Shown: piece by piece, positions 1-6,969 of the stretch
Layout of the letters: each line of letters starts with the position of its first letter
Position numbering within the stretch: the first letter of the stretch is position 1
From: Methanobrevibacter sp.
GTDB lineage: Archaea; Methanobacteriota; Methanobacteria; Methanobacteriales; Methanobacteriaceae
DNA: 10,010 nt
Reading direction: 5' to 3'
Assembly: GCA_017404125.1 (NCBI GenBank)
Contig: JAFRCZ010000076.1
Span: 1-10,010 of the forward strand
The notes under the pieces: model-generated
Database searches by the model: none
What the model was told of the DNA's origin: nothing
The model's input: the letters and a program-made list of their open reading frames with translations, nothing else
Made by a program: the position numbers and the translations under genes

Positions 1-774
1 AAAAACAGAAATGATTTTATATGAAGAATTATAAATTCCTGCTCCAAAATCTCCTGAAAAGAATTGGATCATAACTACATCTATGTAAAAGTAAATTGTA
101 TAAAAAAATAGGCTTAATCCAAAGGGTATTGATTTCTTTGCAGTTTCATACCCAAATGGAAAATCAAACTCAAATTTTGGAAGCCCAAACTCTTTATTTA
201 ACTTTAAACTTACATATGCTAAATTAAAGAAATAAGCTAAAGTATAAGATAGGGCTACTGCAATTAATCCCAATCGTAAATATATTATTGCAAAAGTCAA
301 TAAAACTAAAAGAATGCTGTAAATCATTGATCCAATAGCATAATATTTTTGATTTTCATGTGCTTGAAATACACCATTAATAAAATTTATCATACCAATG
401 AATACATTCTCGATAACCATTATTAAAGAAACTTCTATAATTAATTTGTCATATCCTAATGCTAGTAACGCTATAACTACAAAAATAAATAAACAAACAG
501 ATAATATTATTTTGAATGGGATAACATTATTGATAAATTTATGTGTTTTTTCTCTATCTTTAGACAATTCCCTAGTAGAAAAAGTACTCATACCAATATC
601 AGTACTCATTCCAAGAATAGCAGTGAATGAGATTGCAAATGAAAGGATACCATAATCATTTACTCCAAGGTATCGTGCAATTAATATTGTCCAAATAAAT
701 GCACAGAAATTAGTGACTATTTGAGATGATGTTACCCAACTAACATTTTTAAAAATAGTTTGTATTTCATTCAT
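1..774 (-). CDS. Wzx-like polysaccharide flippase, partial (C-terminus off the left edge)
   Basis: The minus strand is open from an ATG at 774 to base 1 (258 codons, no stop), so only the N-terminal half or so of a typical 400-500-residue flippase is present. The translation is strongly hydrophobic, with several membrane segments (about residues 14-34, 42-62, 84-107, 112-134, 147-166, 168-190 and 217-238). It shows typical motifs of the RfbX/polysaccharide-synthesis family of the MVF/MATE-like superfamily: LGVNDYGILSF (36-46), D59-x-G61 followed by TREL (67-70), and FQAHENQKYYA (136-146). The family flips lipid-linked oligosaccharide across the cytoplasmic membrane. The start is preceded by GTGAG, a weak archaeal ribosome binding site, and no upstream in-frame ATG occurs before a stop at 838-840. 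It lies 109 bp downstream of the acyltransferase gene, so it may be in the same transcription unit. Substrate is unknown. Confidence 0.87.
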   Translation of the reverse strand, partial: MNEIQTIFKNVSWVTSSQIVTNFCAFIWTILIARYLGVNDYGILSFAISFTAILGMSTDIGMSTFSTRELSKDREKTHKFINNVIPFKIILSVCLFIFVVIALLALGYDKLIIEVSLIMVIENVFIGMINFINGVFQAHENQKYYAIGSMIYSILLVLLTFAIIYLRLGLIAVALSYTLAYFFNLAYVSLKLNKEFGLPKFEFDFPFGYETAKKSIPFGLSLFFYTIYFYIDVVMIQFFSGDFGAGIYNSSYKIISVF

Positions 775-869
775 TTTCTCACTCAATGCTTTGATAATAA
801 AAAATTTTCTGATTGTACTATCTTTTCTTAAAATATTCTAAATTGCATTTTACATCCTACAATGGACTA

Positions 870-897
870 ATGAAGAAAAATATTTAAATTTCTTCAT
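870..897 (-). other. Hairpin enclosing the stop codon of the hexapeptide acyltransferase gene
   Basis: Arms 870-878 and 889-897 are perfect 9-bp inverted repeats (ATGAAGAAA / TTTCTTCAT) around a 10-nt loop. The TAA stop of the acyltransferase gene (884-886) sits in the loop. No U-tract follows on the minus strand, so it is not an obvious intrinsic terminator. It could stabilise a 3' end, slow transcription between this gene and the flippase gene, or be chance in AT-rich DNA. Confidence 0.35.
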
Positions 898-1552
898 CAA
901 ATAGTTTCTCAAAATCTTGACTATTCAGTAATTGTCTGTTGTCCAGTATTTTCTTAATATCCCAATCCCACCATTTTAATTCAAGCAATTTGACTATAGT
1001 CTCTTCATCAAATCTATATTTAATTAACTTAGCAGGATTTCCTCCAACTATAGCATAAGGCGCCACATCTTTAGTTACAAGAGAATTAGCTCCGATAATA
1101 GCTCCATCACCAATAGTAACACCTGATAAAATTAATGTAGACTGTCCAATCCATACATCATTTCCAATTGTGACATCACCCTTTGTATAATGGTTTTTTA
1201 ATGTAAATGGATATGATGAAATAGTATTTATTTCATGTTCCCCTCCTAAAAGGATAGTCACATCATCTGAAATGGAACAGAAATTTCCAATTTTTAAATT
1301 AGCTTTTGAATCGAATAATACTTCAGGATTTCCATAAGTCCCAATCCCATAAGGAGAATTGTAACTATCGACTAAAAGGAAAAAAGGATATAATTCAGAT
1401 TGATCTTCTTTTTTTAAATCAAAATCGCCGAAATGTCTAGTTTTTAGAGTACATTCTTCTTTTGCCCCTAGCATAAATAGTGCAATTGAAATAGGATTCT
1501 TAAATCCTGTGATGGCAATCTTTATATAATTCAATATTTTCTTAATTTTCAT
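884..1552 (-). CDS. CatB/XAT-like hexapeptide-repeat O-acetyltransferase
   Basis: A 222-residue protein with a left-handed beta-helix region (about 84-170) built of hexapeptides such as LKIGNF, VTIGND, VWIGQS, VTIGDG and AIIGAN. It ends in the typical APYAIVGGNPAKLIKYRF segment (164-181) and the C-terminal KWWDWD (193-198) of the xenobiotic-acetyltransferase/CatB group. The loop GGEHEINTISSYPF (103-116) carries H106, which matches the position of the catalytic histidine in this group. Such enzymes work as trimers with acetyl-CoA as donor. Within glycan clusters they usually O- or N-acetylate a sugar rather than an antibiotic. The context here (glycosyltransferase upstream, flippase downstream) supports sugar modification. 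The start at 1552 gives a normal length; the upstream TTGAGAT is only a weak ribosome binding site. It is 29 bp behind the glycosyltransferase gene. Acceptor sugar cannot be told from the sequence. Confidence 0.88.
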   Translation of the reverse strand: MKIKKILNYIKIAITGFKNPISIALFMLGAKEECTLKTRHFGDFDLKKEDQSELYPFFLLVDSYNSPYGIGTYGNPEVLFDSKANLKIGNFCSISDDVTILLGGEHEINTISSYPFTLKNHYTKGDVTIGNDVWIGQSTLILSGVTIGDGAIIGANSLVTKDVAPYAIVGGNPAKLIKYRFDEETIVKLLELKWWDWDIKKILDNRQLLNSQDFEKLFDEEI

Positions 1553-1581
1553 TTTATCTCAAGCATTAAAATCTATTTTTA

Positions 1582-2577
1582 TTAAATTTCGTTATATACA
1601 TCAATAAACTGTTTTGCCCTTTTTTCTATGCTATGCTCTTTAAAAAATTCAACATTGCTTTTTATATCACATTTATATGTTCTATCTCTAAGCACATTAG
1701 CCAAATCTTCTTTAGAACAAACATAAGTCCTTTCTTTCACATCTTTTGTGATTTCAGAATCATCAAGGGTTATAACTGGTTTTTCACAAGCCATTGCTTC
1801 AACAATTGGCATGCCATAACCTTCAAATAATGATGGAAATACAAAAACATCTAATGAATTATAAAAATCATTTACTTCATTATCTGGAATAAAACCTAAA
1901 AATTTGATTCTTTCATCACCTTTTGCAACTCTTTTAAGATTTTCCAATTCCGGACCTTTTCCAGCTATTAGAAGTTGTGAATTTTCAATATCTGCATCCA
2001 AAAATGATTTTATTAAAACATCATTTCTTTTTCTGGAATCTAATCTTGCAATGGTTCCAACAGAAAACACGCCATTATCTTTAGGTTTCGGATAAAATTC
2101 TCCACTAATTGCAGGTCCAAAAATGGTAATTTTATCTTCATCAAATTTACCATATTTTCTTAAAGGCTCTAATAATTCCCATTTATTTAAAACAATTCTT
2201 TCACATTTAATGGCTTCTTTAATGGATTTTACCATAATTTTTTCTGGAATTGATTTATATTCATCAATATCATAAACATCATGAATTGTAACAACAGTTT
2301 TAGATTTATTTGAATGAATACATTCCATAGGACTTAAAGCATGAAAAACATCTGAGTTCTTATACTCCTTTTTATTCAAAATCCATTTTAATTCAAAAAA
2401 TGAATAAAAAAAGTATTTTAAAGGATTTTCATCATAAGATAAAATACTATCTTCTTGACTTATAAGTTTTAAATTAATGTCCGGATATTCTTTTAAACCA
2501 TTAAAAACATGCTGCGAATATGTTCCAATGCCCCCAATTCGAGAATCAATCAGGCGAGTAATTAATGTAAGATCCAT
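1582..2577 (-). CDS. GT4-type (GT-B fold) glycosyltransferase
   Basis: A 331-residue protein with the two Rossmann-like domains of GT-B retaining glycosyltransferases. The N-terminal acceptor domain (about 1-160) has the GGIGTY motif (15-20) and VVTIHDVYDI (95-104). The C-terminal nucleotide-sugar domain (about 168-330) starts with VGTIARLDSRKR (173-184), which supplies the R178/K183 pair that commonly contacts the donor phosphates. It then shows LLIAGKGPE (202-210), IKFLGFI (224-230), and the EX7E motif from E252 to E260 in FEGYGMPIVEAMACEKPVI (251-269). It is cytoplasmic or membrane-associated, with no transmembrane helix. At 331 residues it is slightly short for the family (usually 350-400) but both domains are complete. 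It follows the nucleotidyltransferase gene by 28 bp, which suggests that it may use the sugar activated by that enzyme. The linkage and sugar are unknown. Confidence 0.9.
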   Translation of the reverse strand: MDLTLITRLIDSRIGGIGTYSQHVFNGLKEYPDINLKLISQEDSILSYDENPLKYFFYSFFELKWILNKKEYKNSDVFHALSPMECIHSNKSKTVVTIHDVYDIDEYKSIPEKIMVKSIKEAIKCERIVLNKWELLEPLRKYGKFDEDKITIFGPAISGEFYPKPKDNGVFSVGTIARLDSRKRNDVLIKSFLDADIENSQLLIAGKGPELENLKRVAKGDERIKFLGFIPDNEVNDFYNSLDVFVFPSLFEGYGMPIVEAMACEKPVITLDDSEITKDVKERTYVCSKEDLANVLRDRTYKCDIKSNVEFFKEHSIEKRAKQFIDVYNEI

Positions 2578-2605
2578 AATATCAACAAAATAATTTTTAG
2601 TCTTC

Positions 2606-3607
2606 TTATCTAGTATAATAATCTTTTACACGGATAGTATCATCTAAAAATGGTGTAGAAACTTCATGCAAAACTGTATTTTCAGTTGCAACGATAGAAT
2701 GAACAACCCCTGGCTCTATACGGATAGAATCATTTTTTCCGAAGTATTCTTTCCTATCTTCAAATTCTATGTATCCTGCACCAGAAATTATATACATTGT
2801 TTCATCTTTATCATTATGGTAGTGGAAAGAAGTTTGGAATCCTTCTTTTAGGTAAAGTTCTTTTGTAAGATATTTATCCGTGTAAATAAGAACTTTCTCA
2901 TAACCCCATGGTTTATCAGTTGTATTTTCATATTCTTTTTGAACAGTCTCTAATTCTTTGCTAGTGTCTATTGCCATCCAAAATAAATTATCTTCTTTAT
3001 AATATCCTAATTCATTGTTTTTAGATAAAAGAGGGAATAATGTTTTTTCTATATCCCCAATTTTAAATTCACCAAAATCAAGCAAACCTTTTGTAAAGTA
3101 AATTCCACCATTAATGTAATAATTTAATAATGGTTTTTCTTTAAAGGAAGCAATTTTATCTCCAACAAGTTCAACTATTCCATATGGAGATTTCATCTGA
3201 GTGACAAACATTGTAACTGGGAAATCTGATTTTTCTCCTTGTTCAATCATTCTTTTAAGATTTAAATCTGCAACTATGTCCCCATTTCTAATAACAACTT
3301 GTTTCTCTTCATTGAGGGCTTCCATTCCAAGACGAATCGCATTTAATGTGCCTAAAGGTTCGTCTTCAATAACATAATTTATTTTAATACCCTTATACTC
3401 ATCACCATAACGCTCTTCTATTTTTTCATGAAGAAAACCTGCCAATAGATAGACTTCATTAATTCCAGCATTTTTAAAATCAAATAATTGTTTATCAAGA
3501 ATTGTATAATCTTCTTTTATCTCAACTAATGGTTTTGGTACTTTTTCAGTGACTGGCCTTAATCTTTTTCCAAAACCTCCACAAAGAATCATTCCAACTG
3601 TTTCCAT
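2606..3607 (-). CDS. Sugar-1-phosphate nucleotidyltransferase fused to a C-terminal cupin
   Basis: A 333-residue two-domain protein. Residues 1 to about 228 are a sugar nucleotidyltransferase: [18 protein letters not shown] (9-26) is the NTP-binding signature, LGTLNAI (85-91) and RNGD with D110 give the nucleotide and metal site, and FKEKP plus YINGGIY (155-170) form the sugar site. The INGGIY wording resembles heptose-1-phosphate guanylyltransferases (HddC). The later FWMAIDT (209-215) resembles the FWxxMDT of glucose-1-phosphate cytidylyltransferases, so the NTP is uncertain. Residues about 232-333 are a cupin: KPWGYE (232-237), G256-x5-H262-x-H264-x4-E269-x6-G276, P299-G300-x2-H303, and an ending [12 protein letters not shown] like that of type II mannose-6-phosphate isomerases. 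The order, nucleotidyltransferase then cupin, matches type II PMI-GMP proteins, but the first domain is much shorter. A good ribosome binding site GAGG (3615-3618) lies 7 nt before the ATG. It is the first visible gene of the minus-strand glycan operon. Confidence 0.88.
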   Translation of the reverse strand: METVGMILCGGFGKRLRPVTEKVPKPLVEIKEDYTILDKQLFDFKNAGINEVYLLAGFLHEKIEERYGDEYKGIKINYVIEDEPLGTLNAIRLGMEALNEEKQVVIRNGDIVADLNLKRMIEQGEKSDFPVTMFVTQMKSPYGIVELVGDKIASFKEKPLLNYYINGGIYFTKGLLDFGEFKIGDIEKTLFPLLSKNNELGYYKEDNLFWMAIDTSKELETVQKEYENTTDKPWGYEKVLIYTDKYLTKELYLKEGFQTSFHYHNDKDETMYIISGAGYIEFEDRKEYFGKNDSIRIEPGVVHSIVATENTVLHEVSTPFLDDTIRVKDYYTR

Positions 3608-3644
3608 AAATATTCCTCACAGTCATTTTAAAAATTAAAAAAGA

Positions 3645-3676
3645 TTGCTTTGTTATACTAAGAAATAACGAAGCAA
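3645..3676. repeat. 12-bp inverted repeat in the glycan operon promoter region
   Basis: Arms TTGCTTTGTTAT (3645-3656) and ATAACGAAGCAA (3665-3676) pair over 12 positions with one G-T pair (3651/3670) around an 8-nt centre. The near edge is 38 bp from the ATG of the nucleotidyltransferase gene. On the minus strand the left arm and centre read TAGTATAACA, a possible TATA-like element that would place the transcription start near 3629. The dyad could therefore be an operator over the promoter. If transcription starts further upstream (a TATA-like stretch lies near 3695), it would form a 5'-leader hairpin. The plus-strand RNA would carry a G-U pair, the minus-strand RNA an A-C mismatch. Confidence 0.45.
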
Positions 3677-3732
3677 ATAAGAATTTAGTTAAATATTTTT
3701 AAAATTATTACTATTTTAAATTTTTTAAATAC

Positions 3733-3763
3733 TAGTTTATAAGTTTAACTAAAATATAAACTA
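3733..3763. repeat. 9-bp perfect inverted repeat, AT-rich
   Basis: TAGTTTATA (3733-3741) and TATAAACTA (3755-3763) are perfect inverted repeats with a 13-bp centre that itself contains the small palindrome AGTTTAACT (3742-3750). The nested AGTTTA/TAAACT words look like a possible protein-binding site between the two divergent promoters, but short AT-rich dyads also arise by chance. Confidence 0.3.
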
Positions 3764-3845
3764 ATATTTTATTCAATGATTTTTAAGAATTTTAAAAAAA
3801 ATATTGAACTTAAAAGGAATAGTGATGGAAACTAATTACTATATT

Positions 3846-3853
3846 TTTAAATA
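3846..3853 (+). promoter_or_regulatory. Possible TATA box of the membrane acyltransferase gene
   Basis: TTTAAATA at this place would put the transcription start near 3876 and leave a leader of about 39 nt, which would include the GTGAT ribosome binding site at 3905-3909. Another TATA-like stretch at 3891-3898 is too close to the ATG for a leader with that site. The surrounding DNA is so AT-rich that the assignment is weak. Confidence 0.22.
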
Positions 3854-3914
3854 CTTGAAAATATTAAATATCTTTATTAATACGAACAAAAATATATAAT
3901 CTTAGTGATAAAAA

Positions 3915-4979
3915 ATGAGCATAAGTCCTAATCGTATAATGTATTTAGATGAAGTCCGTTCCCTTGCTATAATGCTTGTAGTTATCGGACACATATCTAG
4001 ATTATTTTCATACGATTTCTATAGTTGGCTATTCTGCAGTGGAGTATTCTCTCTTACCCGTATTGGCGTTCCACTCTTCTTTACTGTCAGCGGTTCACTT
4101 CTTTTAACAAGAAAATACGAAGTAAAAAAGTTTTTAGAAAAACGTTTCAAGCGTGTTTTCTTGCCATTCATATTTTGGATTATAGTATACATTATCGCAG
4201 GAGTGCTGATATGGCATTATAATCCTACATTGACTTATTTTATGGATACTGCATTTGGTGTACAGGATTATTCAAGGCCATTTTGGTTTATCTGGTCATT
4301 GATTGGTGTTTACTTGCTTATTCCAGTTATAGGTAGCTTTATTCGTGAAGAGGGAATGGAAGGGGCAGAATATCTAATCACAATTACTATAATTCTCTCA
4401 ATATTATATACTATTGGCTTTTTCGATTATCCTCAAATGAAATACAATTTTAGAGTGATATTCAACTTCTTCCCAGTCCTCGGATACTTCATTATGGGAT
4501 CATACATCCACAATAAGAAGTTCAAGTATTCTGACAAAAAGATGTTTGCAATCGGATGTATATTATTCATTGTTGGAATAGCAGGACACTTTACAAAGAT
4601 ATACCTAAAAGGACTCGGAGGATATGCCCTTGCACCGATTGATTTCTTTGACATTTTCGTGATTTTAGAGACAATAGGGCTATTTACAGCATTCAAATAT
4701 GCAAGTGTAAAATGGATTAAGGAAGATGCAAGAATGATTAGGGAAAGAAAATTAGGAGAAATAATCCTTTTATTCTCATCATGCAGTTTTGGAATATACT
4801 TCTCACATTACATTCTAATGCATTACATAATGTACGATGGATTTTTAGCTCCAATCGTAAAGACAAATGCTTACCTTTGGTTGCCTATAAGTTCAATTAT
4901 AATAATCGGATTAAGCTGGCTATTAATATTTATAATGAGTAAAATTCCTCTTCTTGAAATAGGAAGTGGAAGAAAATAA
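3915..4979 (+). CDS. WecH/OafA-like integral membrane acyltransferase (acyltransferase 3 family)
   Basis: A 354-residue multi-pass membrane protein with roughly ten hydrophobic segments, the usual size and layout of acyltransferase-3 enzymes. The N-terminal signature is YLDEVRSLAIMLVVIGH (10-26), with the conserved R15 and H26 that are needed for acyl transfer in this family. Further family features are LTRIGVPLFFTVSGSLLL (47-64), FWFIWSLIGVYLLIPVI (123-139) and SFGIYFSHYIL (291-301). These enzymes move acetyl or similar groups from a cytoplasmic donor onto sugars at the outer face. The wording is closest to WecH-type surface polysaccharide O-acyltransferases. A GTGAT ribosome binding site (3905-3909) lies 5 nt before the ATG. 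It is a single-gene unit, divergent from the glycan operon and convergent with glmS. A role in modifying the same glycan is likely but inferred only from position. Confidence 0.88.
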   Translation: MSISPNRIMYLDEVRSLAIMLVVIGHISRLFSYDFYSWLFCSGVFSLTRIGVPLFFTVSGSLLLTRKYEVKKFLEKRFKRVFLPFIFWIIVYIIAGVLIWHYNPTLTYFMDTAFGVQDYSRPFWFIWSLIGVYLLIPVIGSFIREEGMEGAEYLITITIILSILYTIGFFDYPQMKYNFRVIFNFFPVLGYFIMGSYIHNKKFKYSDKKMFAIGCILFIVGIAGHFTKIYLKGLGGYALAPIDFFDIFVILETIGLFTAFKYASVKWIKEDARMIRERKLGEIILLFSSCSFGIYFSHYILMHYIMYDGFLAPIVKTNAYLWLPISSIIIIGLSWLLIFIMSKIPLLEIGSGRK

Positions 4980-4984
4980 ACTCA

Positions 4985-4995
4985 TTTCTTTTTTT
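4985..4995 (+). terminator. T-rich tract after the membrane acyltransferase gene
   Basis: The plus strand has TTTC followed by seven T starting six bases after the stop codon, with no clear hairpin before it. Archaeal RNA polymerase often stops at such T-tracts alone. It would prevent read-through into the convergent glmS gene. Confidence 0.4.
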
Positions 4996-5076
4996 ACAAA
5001 TATTTAAGAAAAATAGAAAAAATAGGAAAAATATAAAGAATAAAAACTAGTGAAGAGCAAAATACTCCAACTATTG

Positions 5077-5120
5077 AAAAAAAGTTTTTGTCCTAATTCT
5101 AAGACCAATCAGAATCAGGA
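5077..5120 (-). terminator. Stem-loop plus U-tract terminator of glmS
   Basis: On the minus strand, arms TCCTGATTCT (5120-5111) and AGAATTAGGA (5100-5091) form a 10-bp stem with one G-U pair and a 10-nt loop, starting four bases after the glmS stop codon. Seven U follow at 5083-5077, separated from the stem by seven bases. The variable pair is a G-U in the minus-strand RNA but would be an A-C mismatch in the plus-strand RNA, which fits a structure kept for the glmS transcript. Confidence 0.6.
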
Positions 5121-5124
5121 CATT

Positions 5125-6909
5125 CTATTCCACAGTCACACATTTAGCCAAGTTCTTAGGCTTATCAGGATCTAATTTTCTTATAACAGACACATGATAA
5201 CTTAACAATTGAAGAGGAACTATGTAAACAAGTGGAGCCAATATGTCATCCACTTCATCATTTATCAGGAATACATTATCGGACTCATCAACCAAATCCT
5301 TATCTCCAATTGCACCGATACCTAATATATCAGCGCCTCTAGCCTTGACTTCCTGCAAGTTGCTCATAATCTTCTTATGGTCTTGGCCAGGAGGAGCAAC
5401 TACAACTACTGGAATGTTCTCATCAATCAAAGCTATTGGACCATGCTTTAGTTCGCCTGCTGCATATCCTTCAGCATGAATATAAGAAATCTCTTTTAAT
5501 TTCAATGCTCCTTCCAATGCAATCGGATAAGAAAATCCTCTTCCAATGAAGAATGCATCATTATCCCTTTTGTATAAATGGGAAATTTCCCTGATTATAC
5601 CTTGCTTTTTAAGAACTTCATCAATGTATTTTGGAACTTTCTCCAATCTTTTAAGCAAGTCTTCATCACCAGCAAGCAATGCAGAGAATAAGTAAATAGC
5701 TATCAATTGACTTACATAGGTTTTGGTAGCGGCTACACCAATTTCAGGACCTGCTTGGGTTTGAATAACATAATCGGCCCTTCTTGTAGCAGAACTTCCC
5801 CTTACATTTACAATAGCCAATGTTTTAGACACTTCCTTAGCAGCATCCAATGCCTTCAAGGTGTCTGCAGTTTCACCGGATTGTGAAATGAAAATAACAA
5901 GAGTCTGTTCATTCAATGCCTTAGCGGAATACTTAAACTCAGAAGCTAGCAATACTTCAGTTGGTATGCCCACTAAAGATTCAATCAAATACTTTCCAAT
6001 CAATGAAGCATGATATGATGTTCCACAAGCAACAAAAACAATTCTATTGATGGTTCCTTTAACTTCATCAACGATAGCCTTAATCTTATCCTTTTCACCT
6101 AAGGTGTTTTTGATTGCAACATCCTGTTCGTTGATTTCCTTAATCATGAAGTGGTCATAACCTTCCTTTTCAGCCATTTCAGGAGACCAGTCCAATACGT
6201 CAATCTCCTTTTTCATGACCTTATCGTTTGCATCCTTAAATGTTACTCCATCTTCAGTGAGTATTACAATTTCACCCTTTTCAAGGTATGCAATATTATT
6301 GGTATACTTTAAGATAGCGGGAGAATCTGAAGCTACAAAGTACTCATCTTCACCAATTCCTACAATCAAAGGACTGTCCTTACGGGTAGCTACAACTTTA
6401 TTCGGTTCATCAGTGCAAATGGCTGCAAGAGCATAAGCGCCTTCGATAACACCTATGACTTTGCGAACAGCTTTTTCTAAATCCAAGCCTTCTTTCATGA
6501 ATTTGTCAAGTAAGTGTGGAATTACTTCTGTATCAGTATCAGACTTGAATTCATAGCCTTCAGAGATTAGCTGTTCTTTAATTGCCAAATAGTTTTCAAT
6601 GATTCCATTGTGAACTACAGCAATTGTGCCTGCAGAATTGAGATGAGGATGTGAATTTTCCTTGCTTGGATCCCCATGAGTTGCCCATCTTACATGGGCA
6701 ATGCCATAAGTTCCTGGCATGTCTGCAAAATTTAATTTGGAATCAACTTCTTCGATTTTGCCAGCATCTTTCTTAAGCATGATTTTTCCATCACAAGCAG
6801 TAGCCAAACCGATTGAGTCATATCCCCTATACTCCAATTTAGAGATGGAATCCAAGAGAATCGGCGCCACCTTATCATTTTTTAATACACAACCAACAAT
6901 TCCACACAT
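5125..6909 (-). CDS. glmS: Glutamine-fructose-6-phosphate aminotransferase (isomerizing)
   Basis: Makes glucosamine-6-phosphate from fructose-6-phosphate and glutamine, the first step to UDP-GlcNAc, which feeds pseudomurein, glycolipids and glycoproteins. The 594-residue cytoplasmic protein has the class II glutaminase domain first (about 2-215): catalytic C2 after Met removal, EYRGYDSIG (26-34), HVRWATHG (72-79), N101-G102 and SDTDTEVI (123-130). Two SIS sugar domains follow: VACGTSYHA (293-301) with ISQSGETADT (341-350) and PEIGVAATKTY (388-398), then GRGFSYPIALEGALKLKE (456-473) and AEGYAAGELKHGP (479-491). It ends with the family's NLAKCVTVE. An upstream in-frame ATG at 6930 would add MLYLVII, but it would bury the needed N-terminal Cys and cover the GGTGAT ribosome binding site (6914-6919). 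The start at 6909 is therefore chosen. It is divergent from purC and probably monocistronic. The glmS ribozyme of Firmicutes is not expected and not seen. Confidence 0.97.
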   Translation of the reverse strand: MCGIVGCVLKNDKVAPILLDSISKLEYRGYDSIGLATACDGKIMLKKDAGKIEEVDSKLNFADMPGTYGIAHVRWATHGDPSKENSHPHLNSAGTIAVVHNGIIENYLAIKEQLISEGYEFKSDTDTEVIPHLLDKFMKEGLDLEKAVRKVIGVIEGAYALAAICTDEPNKVVATRKDSPLIVGIGEDEYFVASDSPAILKYTNNIAYLEKGEIVILTEDGVTFKDANDKVMKKEIDVLDWSPEMAEKEGYDHFMIKEINEQDVAIKNTLGEKDKIKAIVDEVKGTINRIVFVACGTSYHASLIGKYLIESLVGIPTEVLLASEFKYSAKALNEQTLVIFISQSGETADTLKALDAAKEVSKTLAIVNVRGSSATRRADYVIQTQAGPEIGVAATKTYVSQLIAIYLFSALLAGDEDLLKRLEKVPKYIDEVLKKQGIIREISHLYKRDNDAFFIGRGFSYPIALEGALKLKEISYIHAEGYAAGELKHGPIALIDENIPVVVVAPPGQDHKKIMSNLQEVKARGADILGIGAIGDKDLVDESDNVFLINDEVDDILAPLVYIVPLQLLSYHVSVIRKLDPDKPKNLAKCVTVE

Positions 6910-6913
6910 AATT

Positions 6914-6919
6914 ATCACC
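6914..6919 (-). promoter_or_regulatory. Ribosome binding site GGTGAT that fixes the glmS start
   Basis: GGTGAT on the minus strand lies 4 nt before the ATG at 6909. It lies inside the longer open frame that begins at 6930 and so argues against that longer start. Confidence 0.8.
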
Positions 6920-6961
6920 AAATAAAGCAATAAGTTAAATCATTTGATTATTATCATCATT

Positions 6962-6969
6962 ATTATAAA
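6962..6969 (-). promoter_or_regulatory. Possible TATA box of glmS
   Basis: The minus strand reads TTTATAAT here, about 56 bp before the ATG. Transcription would then start near 6938 and give a leader of about 29 nt including the GGTGAT site. A second TTTATAAT lies at 7005-7012 and would give a longer leader of about 70 nt. Neither is preceded by a strong BRE. Confidence 0.3.

Larger units (their letters stand above)
3608..3914. other. Divergent intergenic region between glycan operon and membrane acyltransferase
   Basis: These 307 bp are extremely AT-rich and hold no convincing gene. They must contain the promoter of the minus-strand glycan operon and that of the plus-strand acyltransferase. 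Two dyads (3645-3676 and 3733-3763) and a possible plus-strand TATA box (3846-3853) are listed separately. A 24-codon open frame with ATG at 3825 and stop at 3897-3899 is present but weakly supported. Confidence 0.7.

Noticed and set aside
398..655. Plus-strand open frame of 85 codons
   Set aside because: It lies opposite the flippase gene, whose translation has clear family motifs; the plus frame shows no recognisable domain.
884..1552. Chloramphenicol or streptogramin resistance acetyltransferase
   Set aside because: The fold is shared with CatB/Vat, but position in a glycan cluster favours a sugar acetyltransferase; there is no sign of a resistance element.
4433..4696. Minus-strand open frame of 87 codons
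   Set aside because: Antisense to the membrane acyltransferase and without any supporting signal.
1..4979. Mobile island or genomic insertion
   Set aside because: Glycan genes are often transferred and this part looks slightly more AT-rich, but no transposase, integrase, tRNA or flanking attachment repeats are in the window.
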